Notes under the pieces: generated by a model | The model's input: the letters and a program-made list of their open reading frames with translations, nothing else | Database searches by the model: none | What the model was told of the DNA's origin: nothing | Source of the DNA: Nematopogon swammerdamellus | Lineage: Eukaryota > Arthropoda > Insecta > Lepidoptera > Adelidae | DNA length: 64,000 nucleotides | Assembly: GCA_946902875.1 (NCBI GenBank) | Contig: OX336348.1 | Location: 13,293,741-13,357,740, forward strand | Direction of reading: 5' to 3' | Program-made: the position numbers and the translations under genes | Shown here: positions 50,950-61,044 of the stretch, one piece after another | Layout: the number at the start of each line of letters is the position of its first letter | Numbering within the stretch: the stretch's first letter is position 1

Positions 50950-52400
50950 CAGTGTGTTTCAGGATAGGCTTGAGAAACTTAAGGAATATAAAGTACTCAT
51001 TATTAGAAAAAAAAATCCTTATCACTCAAATCGAAATTCTGCATTTTTTTTTCATACAATTGAACATTTTTTTTTTAAACAAAAAAACTTTATTAATATA
51101 AATTTCACAGTAATAAATTAAAATTATTAAATAAACTTAAACTACATATCAAATAAAATAAAAAACTATAACTAAAAACTACTAAAACTAAAAACTAACT
51201 ACAGAATAAAATATAAACCTATAACCAATACAAAACTTAATAACCCTCCTCCAGGTGTGACGATGTGGGCACTGTACCGAGGACGCTAGCGGCGTTGCCT
51301 CGCTGGATGTCCACACTGATACGCTGCCTCAGGAACTCGAGTGAACGTTGTTCTCCTGAAGCAGCGTACAGGGACATCCCGATGTCTTTCGCGAGCCGCT
51401 TTGCCTCCTCAGACCATGCCCCCATCGTCTCCACCGAAAATGCGGCGAAGATGTGCTGGTGTGCCACCGAACTGTATTTGGTGTGCTTGTGGCGGGCTGC
51501 AGTTTTAGCGGCTGCGCCCCGGCGCGCTTCGAGCATGCCTTAACGTGACTGCTGCACAGAGTATCGGCGCAGGTAGCATCCCACACCAGTGACTTTCCCT
51601 CACGTCACGGGATGATGGTCATGCCATCTGGACGCTTACCATCGTCCCGGAATAGGCCCACTGGCTCCAGAGTTGAGGGAAAGCCGGCTGATACGAGTGA
51701 TCTTTTTAATATGTCGTTGAGAATATGGTGACGTGGGATTCTACCCGCGCTCTTCTGGCAGCATAACCCGTGGTGCCCGAATTCGTCAGCAGTGTCGCCA
51801 CATACACACCTGTGGAGAGCATTTGTTTTAGCGCCAAGACGCAGGGAGGTGGCTATGCGCATGGAGTGCGGATCCAGGAGCATGCCCGTTGTTGGTGAGG
51901 GTATAGCATGCAACCAGGACCCGGACTCTCTCTCACGCAACGCCAAAAGGCGCGCCTCGTCAGCGAGTGTTTTTTTTTTCGAGTTATTCAAATATTTTTT
52001 CAATGACGGGTTTATCCCATATTTTCTGACTATTAGGTTCGCTGGGGGCATCGGTGCAGGAGGAAAATTGAAAATTGTAATAAAAACTAGATGGACAGTG
52101 AGTATGGGGAGATTTCTCAACAGTGTTGTCTAGGTCTAGGGAGTGCGATGATCTAGTCCGCCAGCCCCCTTTTTCATTTACCTACATGCAGTTCTACTAG
52201 TTAAACATGCAAGTTAGTAATTTTATTTTTATTTAATAAAGGCGGACGTTAACCGTCCACTCAATCTCGATGAAACGATTTTCACCAAAAAGTACTATAA
52301 AGTGATCGAATCTGGGAAAGCTCTGAAAATAGCTTTTCGTCTTCAAATATGGAACTCTTTCGAACCCTGAAGTAACGAAACCTTATCCTGAAACACCTTG
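50950..52400. mobile_element. MITE copy (CAGGGTGTTTCAGGATAGG ends) filled by a retroelement fragment
   Basis: Left end CAGTGTGTTTCAGGATAGGC at 50950-51000 and right end from AAACGATTTTCACCAAAAAG to CTTATCCTGAAACACCTTG (52270-52400), TA-flanked. The empty counterpart is 16105-16314. The filler (about 51010-52260) holds the WDAT-type retroelement 3' fragment. Confidence 0.75.
51237..52120 (-). pseudogene. Retroelement C-terminal region: Cys/His cluster plus RPD...WDAT nuclease-like core, frameshifted
   Basis: Minus strand. First part (52120-51605): DEARLLALRERESGSWLHAI, PSPTTGMLLDPHSMRIATSL, RLG, then the metal-binding-like LHRCVCGDTADEFGHHGLCC. Next come GRIPRHHILNDILKRSLVSA, GFPSTLEPVGLFRDDGKRPD and GMTIIP. 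After a frame break near 51600 it continues WDATCADTLCSSHVKACSKR, AAAKTAARHKHTKYSSVAHQ, FSVETMGAWSEEAKRL and ISVDIQRGNAASVLGTVP. KRPDG followed by WDAT gives a PD-(D/E)XK-like core. A C-x-C...H-H...C-C cluster precedes it. RT is absent; the 3' UTR reaches to about 51050. Confidence 0.62.
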
Positions 52401-53122
52401 TATACACGGGTGATGTTAAATTATGTCCGGAATACAACATAAAGACATACAATACTATCGCGCAGTATCCCGAAAATCAGGGTAGCAGAGTAATTGGTGT
52501 TGCGCTGCAAGAAATCTGGAAAATTGCAGCACAACATCGACCACCACGCTTAGCAAAGATGTTGAGATAAGATAACTATCAAGCAGCAAGTAACCTGGTT
52601 CGGATTCCACTTAAAACTGTAGGTCCCTTCCCTTCTTACCTTACTAGGTGGTAGGGTTTATCTCGCCCGGGTTGGTACCACCGCACTGAATGAAATGTCG
52701 GTCAAAACGCGCTCCGTCCACTTGAATCCATTGCATGGATCCATTAATGGATCCTAGTAAACTTTTTCCTCCACCTGAGTCCATCATGGCAGTCGATTCC
52801 TAATAATGGATTCTTAGATACTTCAAGGTGCACTTGGATCCTCCAAAGAGTTTAGTACGCTAATTTAAATTATTCCTAATTTGACGCGAACTGGCTAGTT
52901 AAGCGGTCAATTAAATGATGTGATGACGTTTAAAAATAAAATTGTATGATACATTTGTCACGATATAAACAACATATTAGTATTTCGTTTAATTTCTGCG
53001 AAATGGAGGCAAAAGAAGTAGTAATTTAACATAAAGGAGGAATAGTTCTCCTTCATGACGGAGTACCACAAGGAAGTATGTACAATACAAAAATGGTGGT
53101 GTATTGTGGAGATGTTCCTTTT

Positions 53123-53360
53123 TTAGGTTTCCGTATCCCAGACGGAAGCCTATTACTAAGCCTCCGTCGTCTGTCCGTCCGTCCGTCCGTCCGTCCGTCC
53201 GTCCGTCCGTCCGTCTGTCCGTCTGTCCGAGGGCTGTATCTCTTGAACCGTAATAGGTATCCGGTTGAAACTTTCACAGAATATGCGTTACTATGGCGGA
53301 TGAAACAACAAATACGAAAAATAAGAAACAGTTAAAAATTAAGGGGGGCCCCCATACAAG
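53123..53360 (+). repeat. (GTCY)n repeat F4, 5' part
   Basis: GGTTTCCGTATCCCAGACGG, (GTCC)n at about 53175-53215, GAGGGCTGTATCTCTTGAAC, then AAGGGGGGCCCCCATACAAG. Confidence 0.8.
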
Positions 53361-53408
53361 AAACATTTTATTAAAATAGATTAGTCACCGTAAGGTGCTA
53401 TCCACCTC

Positions 53409-53665
53409 ATTTCTTTTTTTATGGCAACTGACACGGTTGGCTACATCACCTACAACATCCGTGATGTCAGCCCATAACACCGGGTGAACTTGGTGCCACA
53501 TCAGTGCTTCCCTTCGGTCGTGCCGGCTACACTGAACTGGACGGAAAACACAAACTATACTAAACTAAACTAGCCGTTTCGACCGACCTTTTATTCAGTG
53601 CGGTGGTATCAACCCGGGCGGGTTAAACCCTACCACCTAGTGATATAAGAAGGGAGTCATATCCC
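53409..53665 (-). mobile_element. SINE1 body and tail inside the long-TIR element
   Basis: GGCAACTGACACGGTTGGCT through CTAGTGATATAAGAAGGGAG-TCATATCCC. Confidence 0.88.
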
Positions 53666-54711
53666 TCATTGAGGCGTCTCTAAAAGATAGCCGCTTCTTA
53701 ATCTTTGGTCGTTCCAAAAAATAATTTTCAGAAGTTTGATGTTTGACAGATCACTTTTAAAAATCAAAGTGACGTTACTATGGTAACAGCTGTTGTCAGT
53801 GGGCAAACACGGAGACCTGTCATAACATAAACATATATCTGATAATTCAAATTCTAAGACCATGCCACCTGAGCGGATATGCGGATAATATTGATAGCGG
53901 ATAGATACGGAAACCTTCGCGCGCGAGTAAGACTCGCACTTGGCAGATTTTTTTTTAATGTAAACCAGCATTATTATTATGAGTCGCATCATCAGTCCTT
54001 AAACATCCCACTGCAGGGATATTGAGTAAATTCAATTTGTCTCTCCGTCCACTTGGTCCATGCTCTTTTGTTTGATTTTTAATCCTGAATTTGATGAATT
54101 GATGAATTTTATCTTTAAACTTCATCATTAAGTGGCCACTTAACTAGCCAGTTCGCGTCAAATTAGGAATACATAATTTAAATTAGCGTACAAAACTCTT
54201 TGGAGGATCCAAGTGCACCTTGAAGTATCTTAGAATCCATTATTAGGAATCGACTGACATGATGGACTCAGGTGGAGGAAATAGTTTACTAGGATGCATC
54301 AATGGATCCATGCAATGGATTCAAGTGGACGGAGCGGTCAAAACGGCTATGTAAATAGTTCGTGTTTTCCATGCAGTTCAGTGTAGCTGACATGAAATGA
54401 AGGGAAGCACTGACATGGCACCTAGTTCACCCGGTGTTATGGGCTGACAACGGTTCTAGTAGGTGATGTAGCCAAACCGTGTCAGTTTCCATAAAAATAA
54501 GGCACGTAAGCCCACCTGCTGCATGACTCGGTGGAAGGACTGTGCCAAGATGAGAGGTGGCTATCCTATCGCCCTTTGGCACGGCATCTCGTCCTTATCA
54601 GTTTGTTGCCTTTTATGACATGCACGGGGAGAGACGCAGTTGGGCTATTCTTTTTAAGTACCGGTCCCACAGGGACAGTACGGATTTTTCCAATCGATCA
54701 TCCATAAGGAA

Positions 54712-55128
54712 GCTAACTACTAAGCCTACGGCGCTGTCTGTCTGTCTGTCTGGCCGCCTGTTCTAGGGCTGTATCGTTTGAACTGTAATAGATAGCCGGC
54801 TGAAAATTTTGCAGAATATGTGTTATTATGGCGGATGTGCCAACAAATAACAAAAAAAGTGCGAGTCGGACTAGCGCACCCAATAACAAAAAAAAAACAT
54901 TGAAAAAAAAACACGTTTCTTGTATGGGAACCCTCTTAATTTTTTAATTTTTTTAATTTTTTATTGTTTTTTGTTACATCCGTCATAATAACACATATTC
55001 TGTGAAAAATTCAACCGGCTACCTATTACAGTTTCAAAGATACAGCAGTAGGACAGACAGACAGACGGCGCGTGGGCTTAGTAATAGGGTCCCGTACGGG
55101 AAACGGAAACCTAAAAAAGCAAGACGTT
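54712..55128. repeat. Two F4 repeat pieces in head-to-head opposition
   Basis: 54712-54865 is a plus-strand F4 piece (AAGCCTACGGCGCTGTCTGT, TGAACTGTAATAGATAGC). 54866-55128 is a minus-strand F4 piece (AAGTGCGAGTCGGACTAGCG, CAACCGGCTACCTATTACAG, GGTCCCGTACGGGAAACG). Confidence 0.75.
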
Positions 55129-55477
55129 AAAAATTTAGGGGTCCCCATACCATAAAGGTGCCATCGCTAAGATATGCTGGATGGCGATGTCAAATTGACC
55201 ACCCGCGTGTTTGTGCCGTGCGTGGAAACCCGTGAGGTGGGAGATGGGGATCCTGGTAGCTGAGCATCTCCGCGAGGTGCAACATGCTGCTTTGGCCTCA
55301 GATTCATCACAACACGCGTGGTCGCAGCGTAGCCGCGCTGCGATCAAGCGGCTGTTGCGTCCAGTCCGACGGATGCAGGCTAGTGCCCCTAGGGCGTTGT
55401 GCCCGCAGCGGGCCGGAGCGTCTTGGACCTTCTACGTGACTGGGTTGGTCCAAACGTGACCGTTACCTGCTCGCGGG

Positions 55478-55541
55478 TTTTTTTTTCTGGAACCTGACAC
55501 GGTTGGCTACATCACCTACAACATCCGTGATGTCAGCCGGG
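55478..55541 (-). mobile_element. SINE1 3' fragment in the LINE 5' UTR
   Basis: T-run, GGAACCTGACACGGTTGGCT, ACATCACCTACAACATCCGT, GATGTCAGCC, ending abruptly at GGGTGCGGCGC. Confidence 0.8.
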
Positions 55542-55684
55542 TGCGGCGCCCCAAGAGTGAACCAGCTCGTTCCGGGTGCTATACCCCCCGATTAACCTGG
55601 TGTCCCTTTATGGGCATCCCCTTTTGAGGACTCGTTGGCGGGTGGGACGTCGGGGGGTGAAGAAAAACAAACAACTTTAACGAC

Positions 55685-57031
55685 ATGGATATTTTTGGCA
55701 AACCCGTTAAACAGTCACCCGTGAACAAATTGGTAGGGAGGGATGGGGAACTCCCCTCGGGCTCTGCGGTCGCGACCGCAGTCACCCTCGACCAACAGAC
55801 TTCGGCCTCAACATCCAAGGCAGTGGAATTCCCAGCCTACAACTTTAGTAGTTTCGGTGAGGCAATGGACAACAGTGCCCCAGCCCACCACTCCTCCTGG
55901 GAGCTCGTTCCGTCAAGGAAAAATAACTCCCAGAACAGGAAGAAAAACGCACAGCAACAAAATAGGCAGCAGCGCAGGAATACCGCGCGGATGAGCAAAT
56001 TCAACAAGAAAAAAAGCGGTGAGGCGGGTAGGGAAGAAGGCGAACCTGCCCCTGCGGACAGACCTCAGGTGATTCCGGACGTACCCCAGACAACCACTGG
56101 GGGGGGGGGGGGGGGGGGCGCAAGCTCTTCAGTCGGGACCGCCGGGAACCCCAGAGCCGCAGCTCAAACCACCCTGCCTGGTGAGCTACAGGTTGGAACT
56201 CCACCAGTAGCAAGAGGAAAACCTCACTCCACTGGCAGAGGTGGGGGGAACCCCAGAGGGAAGAAACGGGGACAGTTCGGCCCTCAAAATCCGCCTGCCA
56301 GCAGCAAGGGCAGTGGGGGAGTCGCAGGCGCACCAGCGCCGATGAAACCCACCACATTGCCCCGCATTAAACGAGGAAGATCAGACGAGGCCAAGTCGCC
56401 CAGAGGCGACTCCAAACGCGTCCGGGACGAGTCGGTGAGGCTAACTGCCCCGAGCTACGCGGACGCGTGCATGCGCAATCTGTGCATGGCCATCGTCGCA
56501 GAACCGCTCAGCGCATTAACGACGGATAGAGCGGAACAGACCAAGCGGAAGCTCGGAGACTTGGCGTGGGAGCACGCCCTGAACTCTACTGACGAGGTTC
56601 CGGTTGCGTTCCGCGGCTATCCGTTCCTAGCAGACGGCATGCTCAAAGTATGGTGCGAAAACGCAAAGACCGTCGATTGGCTGCGAAGAACAGTCACATA
56701 CGTACCACCCATGTGGGAGGGATGCAGACTTCTGGTCAAAAGGCAGGACGAGGTGACGCGCCTAATCAAGTGTGCCCTGCTGGTCCCCGAATGCTCCAGC
56801 AGCCTGGTAGACCTGAGTCAGGTCCTGAGCGGATTCAACCCTCAGTACAAGGTCCCGGAGTGGGTCTTGTACAGTCAGGAGCGTCGGGGAGACCCTGAGA
56901 ACATCTTCCTAACCTTGGGAATTCCCGAGGATACCGTAGCTGAGAAATCAGTGGATGACCGGACGGTTGTTCGTCCGTCGAACGACGGGCCCACCATGGC
57001 CACTCCAGAACCCGGGGCGCCCGGTAGCTAA
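55685..57031 (+). CDS. LINE ORF1 protein (nucleic-acid-binding, DUF4780-like)
   Basis: 448 residues, intact from ATG at 55685 to TAA. The N-terminal two-thirds are low complexity and basic/Gly/Pro-rich (KNNSQNRKKNAQQQNRQQRR; a Gly run encoded by an 18-20-G tract near 56100; PRIKRGRSDEAKSPRGDSKR), consistent with RNA binding. Residues about 265-430 form a compact domain: LCMAIVAEPLSALTTDRAEQ, VPVAFRGYPFLADGMLKVWC, WLRRTVTYVPPMWEGCRLLV. The F-R-G-x-x-x-x-x-G-x-L-x-V-x-C-x-x-x-x-x-x-x-W-L pattern is what I associate with DUF4780, found in ORF1 proteins of insect LINEs. No CCHC knuckle is visible. It would coat LINE RNA in the ribonucleoprotein. The G-run is an obvious slippage site. Confidence 0.78.
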   Translation: MDIFGKPVKQSPVNKLVGRDGELPSGSAVATAVTLDQQTSASTSKAVEFPAYNFSSFGEAMDNSAPAHHSSWELVPSRKNNSQNRKKNAQQQNRQQRRNTARMSKFNKKKSGEAGREEGEPAPADRPQVIPDVPQTTTGGGGGGGASSSVGTAGNPRAAAQTTLPGELQVGTPPVARGKPHSTGRGGGNPRGKKRGQFGPQNPPASSKGSGGVAGAPAPMKPTTLPRIKRGRSDEAKSPRGDSKRVRDESVRLTAPSYADACMRNLCMAIVAEPLSALTTDRAEQTKRKLGDLAWEHALNSTDEVPVAFRGYPFLADGMLKVWCENAKTVDWLRRTVTYVPPMWEGCRLLVKRQDEVTRLIKCALLVPECSSSLVDLSQVLSGFNPQYKVPEWVLYSQERRGDPENIFLTLGIPEDTVAEKSVDDRTVVRPSNDGPTMATPEPGAPGS

Positions 57032-57105
57032 CCCGACCTCCAGTGGAGGGCAAGGCCCACCACCCTTCAGGATGAGGATTCTCTCCTGGACTCCGAGGAG
57101 GACTA

Positions 57106-58332
57106 ATGGCAGGTAACAAAACAATCAACCTTATCCAAATCAACCTCCAGCACAGTCAAACTGAACCGGCTTCTTTGCGTAGACAGCTGGAAAAAAACCC
57201 GGACACCATAGCACTGATCCAAGAGCCGTGGATCAGGAAAGATAGAATTTGCGGTCTGAGTAACCTAGGTGGTAAAATCATTTTAAACACCGCGATAAAC
57301 AGTCCCCGAACGTGCATATATGTACCCAGACATTTAACTACAAGTATTGTAACACAGCACTGTTCTAGGGACCTGACGACCATCAGGGTAACTAGGGATA
57401 CGGAACTGGGGACCCAAAACATCCTGATGGCGTCGTCCTACCTGCCTGTAGAGGAGGAGGCTCCAACTAGACCACTGGAGGACCTGGTTCGCTCCAGTGA
57501 AGACAACAACCAACCGGTAATTATCATGGTGGATTCCAACGCCCATTATCTGCTCTGGGGCAGCAAGACAAACAACAAGAGGGGTGAGGACTTTGTAGAC
57601 TTTCTCCTCAGTACTAACCTTGTAATCATTAACAGAGGTAACGAACCCACGTTTTCCTCCTCGCGCTACCAAACCATCATAGATTTGACACTAGCATCCA
57701 GCACGATAGCCAGCTCCCTATCTGACTGGCACGTCTCCAAAGAAGCCTCGTGTTCGGACCACAGATGGATACAAGCCAAGCTGCAGGGAAATCTCCGGCG
57801 ACCGGAGCCCAAACGGAACCCCAGGAAAACCGACAAGTCGCTTTTCCAGGAAAAGGTACGTAACTGTCTATGTACTATGCAAGCGCCTGGTAACATAAAC
57901 ACAACAGGGGAAATCGAGTCCTGGGTAAACACCATCAACTCGTGTCTAACAAACAACTATCATGATTCCTGTCCACTCAGCGATCCCTCAAAGTACAAAC
58001 AAAACAAAAGCAGGTGGTGGTGCCCTAAACTCGAAAGTTTTCGAAAAAGGGTAAGGAAACTTTTTAACAGGGCAAGACTCGTGGATAGGGAGATTAGGGG
58101 TACAACCATAGCCGAACACCCAATTCACCCACATCAACATGCATACACGACAGGTAAATCCACAGAGACCGCATTACACAGTGTAGTCTCCAAAATTGAG
58201 TGCGCCATGAGCTCAAAGGCATCAACCCTAGGTGCCTTCATAGACATAGAAGGGGCCTTTGACAAGACCACCTTTGAGAGCATTAATAGAGCATTGACCA
58301 GGCAGGGAGTAGACTCCACCCTATGCAGCTAG
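57106..58332 (+). pseudogene. LINE ORF2: endonuclease plus truncated RT (internal deletion, stop)
   Basis: 408 residues from ATG in GACTAATGGCAGG, 74 bases after ORF1. The N-terminus is an apurinic-like endonuclease with the expected residues: INLQHSQTEP (Asn), ALIQEPWI (Glu), VDSNAHYLLWGS (Asp and Asn) and CSDHRWI (Asp-His). It would nick the target. At about residue 345 the linker (SFRKRVRKLFNRARLVDREI) jumps in frame to the RT segment TIAEHPIHPHQHAYTTGKST, FIDIEGAFDKTTF. The RT N-terminal fingers (NWRP-type region) are therefore deleted. TAG at 58330 ends the frame shortly before the GCP-x-GG block. Confidence 0.85.
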
Positions 58333-58837
58333 ATAGGCAACATGCTAGAATATAGAGCCATCCAGTTCACTATTAACAGCACAACTAGAGGCATCGTAGC
58401 CAAAGGATGCCCTTAAGGAGGAGTCCTGTCACCACTCCTGTGGAATCTTGTGGTGGATGACCTCATCAGACGTCTAAACATAGCAGGGCACTACAGGCCA
58501 CTATATGCAGACGACCTGACTGTGCTGATTGACGGCAAAATTCGAAGGCACCCAATGCAGTATGATGCAAGATGCCTTCAAAATCATAGAACGATGGTGC
58601 AAAGAGTTCTCGCTTAACGTCAATCCCAATAAGACTGAGCTAGTTCTCTTTACACACAAAGGGAAGTTAGGCGACTTAACACTGCCAAAACTCTTCAGCA
58701 CTCCAATACCCCTGGCAACAGAAGTCAAATACCTGGGCATCACACTTGACAGTAAGCTAAACTGGGCCAAACATCTTAATCTCAAAATAAATAAAGCTCG
58801 TATAGCCTTTTGGCAATGTCGCAGCTGTTGGCAATAG
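58333..58837 (+). pseudogene. LINE ORF2 continuation: RT motifs B, C and thumb, broken
   Basis: After the stop the same frame reads IGNMLEYRAIQFTINSTTRG, then GCP, TAA (58414-58416, where Gln is expected), GGVLSPLLWNLVVDDLIRRL, then YADDLTVLI (58504-58530, catalytic Asp pair). A frameshift near 58530 moves the protein to NVNPNKTELVLFTHKGKLGD, EVKYLGITLDSKLNWAKHLN, ending at a stop at 58837 after another shift. Confidence 0.82.
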
Positions 58838-59715
58838 GTAAGACATGGGGACTCAACCCTAATATTACGCTGTGGCTATACTCAGCTATAATAAGACCTA
58901 TGGTAACTTATGGTGCAGTAGTATGGTGGCCTAGGACCAAACTCAGCACAGTTATTAACAAACTCCAAAGTTTCCAGCGTCGAGCGTGCGTTGCGACCAC
59001 AGGGTGCATGCGCACAACACCCACGGCAGCGATGGAAGCCATGCTCTGCCTTCCGCCCCTTGAACTTTTCATACAACAAGAGGCGGCAGCCGCAGCAGTT
59101 AGGCTGAACGTCCTAGGACTGTGGAGGGCTAGTACACAAACACCACACACGACTATACTTCAGGAAATCATAAAAAAACATCCCCTGATAGAGGCACCGT
59201 GTGATAGAATCAGGAAAACACACGTGCTTGACAAACACTACTATGTAGAACTAGCTGAGGAACCTAAGGACTATTCGGGGTCCGAGGTAAGAATATACAC
59301 CGAAGGGTCAAAAACAGGGTCGGGAACAGGGGCAGCAGCTTTCTCACTTGACCTAAACATACATAAGACAATCACTCTAGGTATTCACAACTCAATCTTC
59401 CAGGCTGAGTGCATCGGAATAATAGAGGCGGCAGCAGCAGTACGCAACAGAGAAATCACTGGATACCAGATCAGAGTACTGTCGGACAGCGCATCGGTGC
59501 TACAAGCCCTAAACACCGTGACAATCAACTCCGGACTGATACTCCAGTGCCACCAGGCACTAGAGGGTATAGCGGTAAACAACAAGGTAACCCTACAGTG
59601 GATCAGGGGGCACACCGGCTCCTACGGGAACGATGCGGCGGACGAGCTGGCTAAACGGGGCTCCAACTGGAGTGCAGAAGGCCCAGAACCGTATGTACCC
59701 TTACCAATCAGCTAG
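58810..59715 (+). pseudogene. LINE ORF2: RT C-terminus and RNase H domain
   Basis: About 300 residues. GKTWGLNPNITLWLYSAIIR, PMVTYGAVVWWPRTKLSTVI, QSFQRRACVATTGCMRTTPT (RT connection), then RNase H: RIYTEGSKTGSGTGAAAFSL (Glu replaces the first Asp expected in YTDGS), FQAECIGIIEAAAA (Glu), RVLSDSASVLQAL (Asp), WIRGHTGSYGNDAADELAKR (His and Asp). The D-to-E change at the first active-site position would probably impair RNase H and is notable because the other acidic residues are kept. A stop at 59715 precedes the zinc end. Confidence 0.82.
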
Positions 59716-60114
59716 TTCAAATATTGGCTACATCAACTTACAAAATCTAAACATGAAAATCATTGGGCCAATACCAGGGACTGCAGGCAATCCCGGGAAG
59801 CCATTCCCAAACCAGACCTGCGACTCAGGAAGCGCCTGCTAAAGTTCCACAGAGGTCAACTGCGTATGGCGGTAGGACTTCTTACGGGTCATTGCCCACT
59901 TAACTGACACTTGTTTACAATAGGTGTCACCGATAGTCCCCTGTGCAGAGGCTGCATGGCGGAAGACGAATCAGCCACCCACGTGCTCCTGGAGTGCCCG
60001 GTGGTGGCAGAAGTACGACTGCAGTTTTTTGGGAACGTGGGAACTGCCCATGGAGTGTGGAAGCGTCCAAGAAGAGTGCTCCACTTCATGAAAGAGCTCG
60101 GGTGGCTGGAGTAA
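59716..60114 (+). pseudogene. LINE ORF2 C-terminal zinc-binding end
   Basis: In a shifted frame: RLRKRLLKFHRGQLRMAVGL, LTGHCPLN, stop, HLFTIGVTDSPLCRGCMAED, ESATHVLLECPVV, ending LHFMKELGWLE. The CxxC...H-x4-C motif is the CCHC-like tail of I/LOA/R1-type ORF2 proteins. The in-frame TGA near 59905 is a further lesion. Confidence 0.78.
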
Positions 60115-60404
60115 CACTACCCGAGCGCTAACGTACAACGGACCGTCTTGAGGTCTCAGTGCGGAGAATGGCCCACCCGCCTTCCCAAGAGGCTGGGCAG
60201 CAAACAACAACCACAACAACCATAAAGGTGCTAAGAATCATTAGTTACTACATCATTAGTACATATTCACGCTACTGAATAATAGATGGCGCCACAGGTA
60301 TTTATATTTTACAATATACGAGTAGAAAGACAAAATATAGGCGAATATGATTTTTAACAGGTATAGTGATTCGTAAATATTATAATAGAAAACAGTGCAC
60401 GAAA

Positions 60405-60695
60405 TAAAAAACCGACCAAGTGCGAGTCGGACTCGCACACTTAGGTTTCCGCACCACAAAAAAAACTAAAAAAAAAACATGCTTCGTGGAAGGGCACCCT
60501 CCTTAATTTTTGACCTTTTCTATATTTTATTATTTGTCGTTATATCCACCATAATAATAACACATATTCTGTGAAACATTTCAACCGGCTACCTATTACG
60601 GTTCCAAAGATACAGCAGTAGGACAGACAGACAGACGGCGTAGGCTTTGTTAATAGGCTTCCGTACGGGATACGGAAACCTAAAAAGCAAGAAAT
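60405..60695 (-). repeat. (GTCY)n repeat F4
   Basis: CCGACCAAGTGCGAGTCGGA, TTATATCCACCATAATAATA, CAACCGGCTACCTATTACGG, (GACA)n, TTCCGTACGGGATACGGAAA. Confidence 0.8.
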
Positions 60696-60710
60696 ACAGA
60701 AGTTCGCAAA

Positions 60711-60775
60711 GGCGGACTTATCACTGCAAGTGATTTCTTCCAGTAAACCTATGGGTGATGAGGAATGAAATTATA
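60711..60775 (-). repeat. LINE 3'-end fragment
   Basis: CGCAAAGGCGGACTTATCAC-TGCAAGTGATTTCTTCCAGT, as at about 16530-16570. Confidence 0.6.
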
Positions 60776-61044
60776 GAGAAAGAATTATGGAACAATATAA
60801 GCGTAAGGGAGAAGGAATACATATTTCATGTCATAAATATACCTACATATAACATGTGTTCCTATTTATACAATACGGAAAAACTCCCGTCAAAAATAAT
60901 TTCCGTTTAGCTACATGAAGGAGCCAAGAGACCGCTTGGTGAATACAAGCGCAGCTCTCAGTTTTTATATTGTATTTACTATGCGGGCCCCCAACTCCTT
61001 TAAGTAACTAAAGCAAAATTATTTTTGACTTTATAAGGTGTTTT
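60776..61044. other. No gene seen
   Basis: A+T-rich spacer. Confidence 0.35.

Larger units (their letters stand above)
52710..54336. mobile_element. Non-autonomous long-TIR element with 9-bp target duplication (Mutator-like?)
   Basis: 1,627 bp. Inverted ends of about 220 bp start CGCTCCGTCCACTTGAATCC and include CACCTGAGTCCATCATG, CGATTCCTAATAATGGATTC, CAAGGTGCACTTGGATCCTC and TTTGACGCGAACTGGCTAG. Both sides carry GTCAAAACG (52701-52709 and 54337-54345). The interior has no transposase and consists mostly of later insertions (an F4 repeat and a SINE1). Long ends plus 9-bp duplications fit MULE/MuDR best; Merlin or P-like families are alternatives. Confidence 0.85.
52593..54507 (+). mobile_element. 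SINE1 (5'-truncated) split by a long-TIR element
   Basis: Left part 52593-52709 starts CTGGTTCGGATTCCACTTAA (B-box region of the 5S-type head). The right part 54346-54507 starts GCTATGTAAATAGTTCGTGT and ends GTCAGTTTCCATAAAAATAA. Confidence 0.85.
52455..54680 (-). repeat. Repeat family R3 copy opened by nested insertions
   Basis: R3 3' half at 52455-52592 and 5' half (GGCACGTAAGCCCACCTGCT to AAGTACCGGTCCCACAGGG) at 54508-54680, minus orientation. The gap holds SINE1, which itself holds a 1.6-kb long-TIR element. Confidence 0.85.
55162..60219 (+). mobile_element. Nearly full-length RNase H-bearing LINE with 12-bp target duplication
   Basis: Flanked by CCATAAAGGTGC at 55150-55161 and 60220-60231. 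Order: GC-rich 5' UTR (with a SINE1 3' fragment at 55478-55541), ORF1, 74-base gap, ORF2 with apurinic-like endonuclease, RT, RNase H and zinc end, 3' UTR, and a CAA-rich tail (CAAACAACAACCACAACAAC). An in-frame deletion removes the RT N-terminus, and several stops and frameshifts follow. RNase H and ORF1 type place it in the I/LOA-related group (inferred). Confidence 0.85.

Noticed and set aside
52850..52880. Another CAAAGA mini-element (CCAAAGAGTTTAGTACG)
   Set aside because: There is no partnering CTTTG end or 8-bp duplication here; the sequence belongs to the long-TIR arm and is mirrored in the opposite arm.
57156..57956. Minus-strand frames across the 57-kb endonuclease
   Set aside because: They oppose the endonuclease with its recognisable active-site residues.
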